Assembly (NCBI GenBank): GCA_016718345.1
Contig: JADKDN010000003.1
Location: 124,001-188,000 of the forward strand
DNA from: Flavobacterium sp.
GTDB lineage: Bacteria; Bacteroidota; Bacteroidia; Flavobacteriales; Flavobacteriaceae
Length of the DNA stretch: 64,000 bases
Direction: 5' to 3'
The notes under the pieces were generated by a model that made no database searches, was not told the DNA's origin, and was given only the letters and a program-made list of their open reading frames with translations. The position numbers were made by a program, and so were the translations under genes. Position 1 is the stretch's first letter. Every line of letters begins with the position of its first letter. Shown here piece after piece: positions 57,202 through 64,000 of the stretch.

Positions 57202-57265
57202 TTTGTGTAGCTTGTTTTGATTTTATGCTCTTTGTGGCACGGATTACAAATCCGCGCTATCGGGT
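57202..57265 (+). repeat. direct repeat B at the right edge of typA copy 2
   Basis: TTTGTGTAGCTTGTTTTGAT then GGCACGGATTACAAATCCGC and GCTATCGGGT: the same element as 55681-55747, about 3 bases shorter. Confidence 0.8.
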
Positions 57266-57277
57266 TAGTATAAGTAA

Positions 57278-58396
57278 TTATTTGTTTTTCCATTCGGTGC
57301 TTAGTTTTTTAACAGGATCTCTAAATGCTTTTTCCATTCTTACTGAAACGTCAATTAAGAATTTGTTCATTTTTTTCCAATCATCTTCTTCAAAATAACT
57401 CACACCATCAAGTTGTGCTTTTATTCTAGAAGTAATATTGTTATCCATTCTTTCCCATTCAAATTTTCCACCAAAGTCTTCCTCAATCTTGTCTTTTGTT
57501 TTGAAAAAATAGTCGAAAATTTCTTTGTTTTCTTCTTTATTTCCACGATTAATAAAAATTTCACCTCTGCAATAACTACTAGTGGCAACAAAATTTAAGT
57601 TTACACCACTCATTCCAATTCCTTTGCCAATCCAGTTGTCTTTTGAAGGAGAATTATTTGAAAATAGATTGTTTATTTGATTGCTTGCGTTTATAAATTG
57701 TTCCCAAAATTTCAGTCTAATATGGTGTCTGCTTTTAAGTGTTTCCTGAACCTCAATTTCTTCTTGTGCTTTTGTAGCAATACTAATTACAAAAATCTTC
57801 TGTGTCTTTTGTAGGTAGAATTTGTTCAACATTTAAAAACAATTGTTCGTCATTAGAAAAAGGAGTGACCTTAAAGCATTGAATTCTAATTTTAAAATTC
57901 ATTAGCCATAATACGGTTGATGTAACTTCTTTTCTAAAGTTTGCAGCTACCAAAAATAACCTCTGAGAGTTTAATCCTTGGTTTAGTAATATTTCAGATA
58001 GTTCTCTATTGTCGAAAAATCCGGAAATTTTTCTTGTGCGTTTGCAGATGAACCTAAATAGGCTTGATAAATATTAACTATGTCTTGTTTTGTTAAGCTA
58101 GCACAATAAGAAGCATATTTTATTACTTGCCAAGTTACATCCTTCCCTGAATCGTCTAACTTGTTTTCAATAATAACTAAGTTCCCAAGTTTATCTAATG
58201 CAAGCAAGTCAAGTCGCTCGTTTGTGTCATTGAAACCGTTAAATTCTTTCTGAATTATTAAAAGTTCCTCGCCAAGAGAACTTGGATCATTTGCAATCCA
58301 TTCTTGCAGGTGGTCTCTTTCTCTAAATTTTAATTCAGAAAATGACTTTTGCTTTAGTTTCAATATTCTATTTTTTTCTCTGTCGATTAGATACAT
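57278..58396 (-). CDS. DUF4268 nuclease-like protein (two frameshifts)
   Basis: The N-terminal third has NERLDLLALDKLGNLVIIEN followed by KLDD, a D...ENK arrangement seen in PD-(D/E)XK nucleases. The C-terminal half has SRHHIRLKFWEQFINASNQI and DNWIGKGIGMSGVNLNFVAT, typical of DUF4268. Frames change near 58010 (where DNRELSEILLNQGLNSQRLF follows) and near 57795 (an extra T before VISIATKAQEEIEVQETLK). About 372 residues. Such proteins occur in defence neighbourhoods; the HepT/MntA pair nearby fits that, but the function is unproven. The 160 bases upstream of its start hold no gene. Confidence 0.78.
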
Positions 58397-58559
58397 TGTT
58401 GTCGTCTTTTATTAGGTGTGCTAACTTAAATATAACCGAATTAAACCTCCATATATATTCCCAATTTGAAAAGATTGGCGAAGTTTTATTTCTGCATCTC
58501 AAATATAAAGAAATAAATCAGCAAATGCTTCAAATAATTATTTGGTAGCGCTGTTACAT

Positions 58560-59477
58560 TTAGTCTTTCAACAAAAATTCTAAAGGAATGTGCAGGCGTT
58601 CTTGCCACGCTTTTTCAGTATGGTCTTTACCAGGGAAGTATTGACTTGTCCAGTTTGCTGAAGTATATCCTTTTTTCTGGATAATGATATCAGCTCTTTT
58701 TTGCAAGCTTGGGTACAAGGAATCGAGTGTTTTATCGCCACAATCAAAGTATAATTTGTGGTTTTTTGGGTTGGGAAGGTTTGTTTTTAAATAGGTTAAA
58801 AGCACCTCTGGAATAGGATTGTCATTAAGTTGGTAGATGCCTGTCCAATGGGTCGAAAGGCAGGCTGCTCCCCCAAAAATCCTAGGGTATTCGCAAATAG
58901 CATACATAGAAATTAATCCGCCCATGCTTGAACCCGCAATAAAAGTATTGGCTTGGTCGGTTTTTACAGAATAGGTTTGGTCAATAAATGGCTTTAATTC
59001 GGTGACCAAAAATTGTAAATAGTTGTCGGATATGGGGTTAAAAACAGTATTGATTTTGCCTTTTTGTAGCAAATCATTCGAAATGAATTCTTTTTGGGCA
59101 TCAGAAAATTTTGAAAACGGTTTTTGAGGGAAATATTCTTGATGGCGTTTTTGTCCGTTGTTCCAGATGCCTACGACAATACAGTTCCTAATTTTATTTT
59201 CGGCGATTAGCTTGCCCGCTATCTCGTCAATTTCCCATGATTGTTTGTTCCAAGCGCTTTCTGCATCATACAACATTTGCCCGTCGTGCATGTAGAGCAC
59301 AGCGTATTTTTGGTTGTTAGAATAGCCGTCGGGTAACCAAACATCAATGTTTCGAGCATCGACATACTTGGATTTGAAGTTTTCAAAACGTTCTACTTTC
59401 CCCGACGAAACTTTTACTTCTTGTGCGTTTGTCATTGTTATAATTAATAGCAGTAAGGGGAATAGTTTTTTTGTCAT
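58560..59477 (-). CDS. secreted alpha/beta-hydrolase (esterase D / Fes-like)
   Basis: The signal peptide is MTKKLFPLLLLIITMTNAQ. The mature protein has IDVWLPDGYSNNQKYAVLYM then HDGQMLYDA, the nucleophile elbow FIAGSSMGGLISMYAI with Ser, and GKDHTEKAWQERL carrying the catalytic His. Its architecture is that of putative esterases related to enterochelin esterases and carbohydrate esterases. The ATG at 59477 gives the better signal peptide than 59489. It lies directly after the giant T9SS gene on the same strand. Confidence 0.9.
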   Translation of the reverse strand: MTKKLFPLLLLIITMTNAQEVKVSSGKVERFENFKSKYVDARNIDVWLPDGYSNNQKYAVLYMHDGQMLYDAESAWNKQSWEIDEIAGKLIAENKIRNCIVVGIWNNGQKRHQEYFPQKPFSKFSDAQKEFISNDLLQKGKINTVFNPISDNYLQFLVTELKPFIDQTYSVKTDQANTFIAGSSMGGLISMYAICEYPRIFGGAACLSTHWTGIYQLNDNPIPEVLLTYLKTNLPNPKNHKLYFDCGDKTLDSLYPSLQKRADIIIQKKGYTSANWTSQYFPGKDHTEKAWQERLHIPLEFLLKD

Positions 59478-59503
59478 TTGAAATAACATAGCTGTAACTG
59501 GGT

Positions 59504-62500
59504 TTAACGTCTTAAACTAAAATGTCCTTTTACCACCTTATTATTTTCAAAGGTAACGGTGTACCAGTAATCATCAGATGGCAACTGATAGCCATTGTAC
59601 GTTCCATCCCAGCCATTGTCCATTGGATTAATTTGCTTGATTAATTTTCCATAACGATCATAAATTTCAATACGAGTATTGGTGTTGAAATTTTTATTGA
59701 CTCCTTTGATACTCCAAATATCGTTGTAGCCGTCACCATTTGGTGTGAAAAGTCAGGATTCCAAGAACGGCAATTTCTAGTGGGCCTACAGTTCCACAAC
59801 CATTTAAATCTTTTACATACACTTGTTGAATTCCACCAGGAACATCATTGAAAATATTTGAACTTTGAAAACCATTTTTTGGATCCAAGCTATAAACATA
59901 ATCTCCATTGCCACTAACTAGAATTTCAACAGTATTATTGTCTATTAAATCGGAAATTTTGATGTCTTCAATAGTTGCTATTACCGATGTGGTAACAGGG
60001 ATGGTTCGCGTTCTGAAGCAGTTATTACTATTGCTAACATCAACGCTATATAGTCCTGCTTTGCCGACAACAATGGTCGATTTGGTTTCATTAGGGATTT
60101 CAACTCCATCAAGATACCACCTGTAGGTATAGGCAGAGGCAGAACTTCCCGAAACGCCCGCATTTAAAGTAACAGTATACCCGATAATGTTTGTACAAAC
60201 CAATTCGCTGTAGGAACCATTTTCATTTAAATCGACATTTGGCAAAGGAATTACTTTGAGCGGTAAAACTCTTTCGGCGAAACAACTTGGGTTAATTGGA
60301 TTCTCGATTTTAACTTTGATATTTTGTGATGCTGATACCAATGGATTTGGCAATGGATTGCTCAGAGGAGCTCCTTTTCCATCAAAATAACTAATAGTCA
60401 ATCCTATTTGTCCGCCAAGAATTGTATTTTCAAATGATGAAGTATCAAATGCTACAATTCCATTTTGGTTTTTAGGATTTAATTCATCATCACAACTATT
60501 TAGTTGATTGGCTAGTAAAGGGAAAGCTTGCGGTAAAGTATCTACAATAAATTGAATTTTACCTTCTCGCGAGCATGGTCCTTCGTCTGTAAGCGTTGAA
60601 TTGTTTGTTGCTCTAACAGTGATTGTTTTGGTGTTTTTTACAAAAAATGGATTTGGTAACGGACTTGATAATTGAGTTCCATCTTCATCAAAATAGGTTA
60701 AAGTGATATTGGTTTGATTGTTCAGGATTGTAGCGTCAATTTTTGATGTATCAAATCCTAAAATGCCATCTTGATTGTCATCACATTTTTTAATGATGTT
60801 TGTACCGTTTACAGGAAATAGTACAGGTAATGTTTCAACGTTTAATTTTACATAAGGACCCAATCCGTAACAGGCATTATCGGCATCACTCTCAATTCTG
60901 ACCCAAATTTCTTGTTGATTAGGGTAGCCAATGTTTCGATAATTATAGATGCTATTGAGGGCGAAAGGATTTTGAGATATTTCTAATGAGTTTCCAGATT
61001 CGTCTGTTTCGACCGACGCATCGGTAACATTCTTGTAATACTTAATAGAGTAGGTGGTTGTTGTAGGTAGTAAATTGATTATTTTGGCTGTGACACTACT
61101 AAAATCAAAAGTTGCAATACCATCGGTATCACTATTATTGGCAGTGTTATTTCCGTCAGCATCTAGAAAATCGTCACATTTGTAAAAATCATTTTGAAAA
61201 GTTATCGGAATTTGAGTTGAACTGACAGTAACATCGAGTTGCGCAACTTGAAAACAAGAGTTTTTATTCTCGACTCTAACCCAAACAGTAGAATTAGTGT
61301 TGTTGAACTGTAAAGGATTTGTAATTTTATAATTTACATCGGCATTTTGAGCACCAAATCTTGAATTATAATACGAGAAAGTTTCGTTAAGATAATTGGA
61401 AGAAATTTCGTTTTCTTTCTGTCTTAAATTGATATCGGTATATCCATCAGAAATAGCATCATCGTCACATTGTACTAATGAAGTAACTGGAGCTAAAACG
61501 GGTAAATCATAAATAGTCAAAACAGCTTCGTTAGATAGCACCTCACAAGAGTTTCCATCGGTAAGTAGCCTCACTCTGTATCGAGTCCCTTTCATAGCAG
61601 CTTTTATTGCATTTATTTGTAAAATGTTGGTCTTGCTTCCAGAATAGTCTGAATTATCAGTAATATCATTCCATGTTCCACCACTAAAAACTTGCCATTG
61701 GTAAAAGTTTACGGGCGATGTCTCGATAATAGCTTGAGCGTTTTGTAACTCGCAAGTGGGAACAATTGTTGGCTGATTGATTATCGTAATTGTGGCGTAA
61801 GTGTTGTAGTTTGAATTGGGTAGTGCATAGCCTACAGCATTTGTTACAATTCCATTTGAATCGGTGGTTGGAGTATTGTTCCCCAGCAATCCATCATTGT
61901 TTCCATCAGAGAAGCCAGCTTCAAAAGTGTCAAAACAACCGTCGTTGTCGTTATCTAATTCTAAATAATTTTTTTTGCCATCGCTATCGGTATCGGTTAC
62001 AGTGTAGCTGAGAATTCCTGAATCTCTGTAGGTTTCAATGGAATCTAAAACACCATTTTGTCCAAAATCGGAAGGAATTCCATCAATGATTCCGTCAAGA
62101 TTAGCATCCAGAGCAGTACATCCTGATTCTACAAAGTCATAAATACCATCATTGTCACTGTCCAAATCAAGATAATCAATAATTCCATCACCATCGGAAT
62201 CTACAAAGCTCAATCCACCAGTATAACTATCGTCAAGACCATCTTGGTTTGCATCTGTATTGGATTTTGCAATAAAATTGATTCCTTGCGCTTCGATGTT
62301 GTCAAAAATTCCGTCATTGTCAGAGTCTAAATCCAAATAATCTGCAGTTCCATCGCCATCAGAATCTTTAGGAGCACAGGTCTCAATTATTTTGAAAGTA
62401 GCTTTGTTTGTGGCTGTTTCGGAAAGATTTTTATGAGTGAAAGTTATATTTGTAGTCTCAAAGCATTTAAACTTGAATGTTCCTGAACCTGCTGTAAGTG

Positions 62501-63997
62501 GAACCGCACTGTTTAATCGAAAACGAATTTCGAATGAAGAAAATAAGGTCACACCGCTCTCATAGATGCCATCAAAATGGTGTCAATAAGCAATTGATCG
62601 TTCGGATTGACTATGGTTATAGTTTTATTTATATCAGAGTTTAGAATAAATTCACCTGAGTCGTTTAGTAAATCACTAGGGTTAGCAGTAGCAACATATT
62701 CGAAAGAAATAGTTGTTGGCTGAGTAAAAACTTTTTTAACAGTAACACTACTTCCATTTTCGAACCCAGTTTCGGTTACAAAATCCCCTGTCGTTGTTCC
62801 TAAAAACGGAGTAGTAGAGGCTGTTCCATTTGTTGTTGTACTAATTCCAGTTGTATCACTAAGGTCAATATTCTTATTCCCTAATGATTCTGCACAGTTT
62901 AAAATCCCATCTCCATCAAAATCGATATCGATGTTGTCATTAACAAGGTCGTTATCAGAATCTGATGGACAAGAACTAACAGGAATTTTATCTGATAGCA
63001 ACACAGTCCCACAATCTCCAATAGTAGCTTTAACATAATAATATCCCGGTTGAGTTGGGGTATAACTTCCTCTAGTGGCTCCTGCAATAGGATTGTCGTT
63101 ATAGTACCACTGAAAAATGTCGAATGGACTCAAGGTATTAACTGAAAGTTTTGTATTGGGAATACAATTCGATTTGGTTTCATCCAAAAGACTAAAACTA
63201 ATTTCAGGTTTGAAGGTAAAACCAGAGTAAAATCCACCAAAAGTGGCAGCATCATCGGTTCCATAAGCAGCTAAGTAGAGTTGTCCAGAGGAGAATACTC
63301 CCACGTCTCCTTTTAGTCCAGTAATGGTGTAGGTGGTATAATTTACATTTCCAGTTACAGCGGTTGGACCTGTTACTGTTATACCAGGAAGAGCATTTAA
63401 CGAAACTGTTGTGTATGTTGTGCCATTAATTTCAAAAGTTAAACTTGACCCAGCTTGAGTTATTAAGGTAACACGACCTTCATAAATTCGAGAGCCAATT
63501 CTTTCAATAAAAGGAATATTATCAATAACATGAGGAGTTTCACAACTCAGAGGCGGAACAAAGAATAATTCTTGATTTGCATACAGTCTGTCAGGGTCAT
63601 TATTCAGATAACCAACGGTTTGATAGGCAAAAACATTTTTTGAAGTTCTTACATAAAGATTCCCTTTGGATGTATAATTGTTTCCTTTTAGTGCAACATA
63701 TTCACCAGCGTTTAATGTATAATCGGGTGATACGTTTCCATTTAAATAGATTTCTGTGTTGTTTTCGTTAGCAACTAGAAGCACTACTTCCGCATCATCT
63801 CTTCCGGTACTTTTTATAAAGATATATTCTTTTCCAGTTCTTTCAGAAGATACAATTTGGTCAAAACCAAGGTCAAGATTTTGCGTAGCATTTGAACCAG
63901 TAAAGGAACCACAGTTCACCACAATAGGTTTATCTGATGATACTAAGGATCCAATTAACGCATCACGATTAGCATTTAATGGTCCTTGCACAGCCAT
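59504..63997 (-). CDS. giant T9SS type B secreted protein with IgGFc-binding-like domain (partial)
   Basis: The frame runs off the right edge, so the N-terminus and signal peptide are missing; at least 1,490 residues remain. Starting from the edge, the first 270 residues contain VVNCGSFTGSNATQNLDLGF, ELFFVPPLSCETPHVIDNIP and FTFKPEISF, which resemble the IgGFc-binding-like domain of adhesins. Then come thrombospondin type 3-like calcium repeats (DSDGDGTADYLDLDSDNDGI and others) and a chain of Ig-like repeats each opening with CDD. The C-terminus (TPNGDGYNDIWSIKG, IEIYDRYGKLIKQINPMDNG, WDGTYNGYQLPSDDYWYTVT, FSLRR) is the gliding-associated type B sorting domain. Two base losses (62575 and 59752) split the ORF. 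It is probably a surface adhesin. Confidence 0.88.
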
Positions 63998-64000
63998 AAC

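Overview
The window looks like chromosomal DNA of a Flavobacterium-like member of the Flavobacteriaceae (Bacteroidota). The signs are AT-rich sequence, two large proteins with type IX secretion sorting domains, the rpmB-rpmG-DUF4295-ftsY order, a BshC bacillithiol enzyme, TorF-like and BBP2-like porins, and Bacteroidota-type promoters (TAnnTTTG, often with TTG 19-20 bases upstream). There is no phage, transposase or CRISPR array.

Layout. 1-5.9 kb: tail of a membrane protein, a GlcD-like FAD oxidase, a tiny Lys-rich protein, a secreted protein, secA and a DUF2795 protein. 6-9.4 kb: corrinoid adenosyltransferase, then an arsenic operon read leftward (arsR, DUF6428, arsC, acr3) with two matching operator-like sites. 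9.5-18.4 kb: a LolD-type ABC ATPase, a methyltransferase, an ABC-F ATPase, a small toxin-antitoxin pair, a glycosyltransferase, a 2-oxoacid dehydrogenase E2, a DnaQ-like exonuclease, an FAH-family hydrolase and an HPt protein. 19-23.7 kb: cinA, ribosomal proteins L28 and L33, DUF4295, ftsY, a lipoprotein, DUF721 and ndk. 24-34.4 kb: a T9SS cargo protein with SusE/F-like repeats, bshC, a three-gene biotin-dependent (propionyl-CoA type) carboxylase, an MHS-type transporter and a B12-binding radical SAM protein. 34.5-38.8 kb: two tandem paralogous hybrid histidine kinases. 38.9-41.7 kb: a class III aminotransferase and a methylmalonate-semialdehyde dehydrogenase. 41.8-50.7 kb: two porins around a gene-poor stretch, rimO, a FadL-like protein, a Trp/Gly/Asn-rich lipoprotein, proS, two tRNA-Glu genes and rpsT. 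50.8-52.9 kb: a PAS kinase and a response regulator. 53-58.4 kb: typA, a HepT/MntA toxin-antitoxin pair, a diverged second copy of the typA 3' part bounded by direct repeats, and a DUF4268 nuclease-like gene. 58.5-64 kb: an esterase and a giant T9SS type B protein that runs off the right edge.

Metabolic thread: the aminotransferase and MmsA would turn beta-amino acids into acetyl- or propionyl-CoA. The biotin carboxylase complex would carboxylate propionyl-CoA, and the adenosyltransferase would supply adenosylcobalamin for methylmalonyl-CoA mutase, which is not in this window.

A dominant property of this sequence is broken reading frames. More than 30 one- or two-base indels, at least two in-frame TAA codons and one apparent internal deletion interrupt otherwise well-conserved genes, including essential ones (secA, ftsY, proS). 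Many indels lie in homopolymers. I read most of these as sequencing or assembly errors and have annotated each gene across its full span, stating where it breaks. The most unusual locus is the typA duplication around the HepT/MntA pair.
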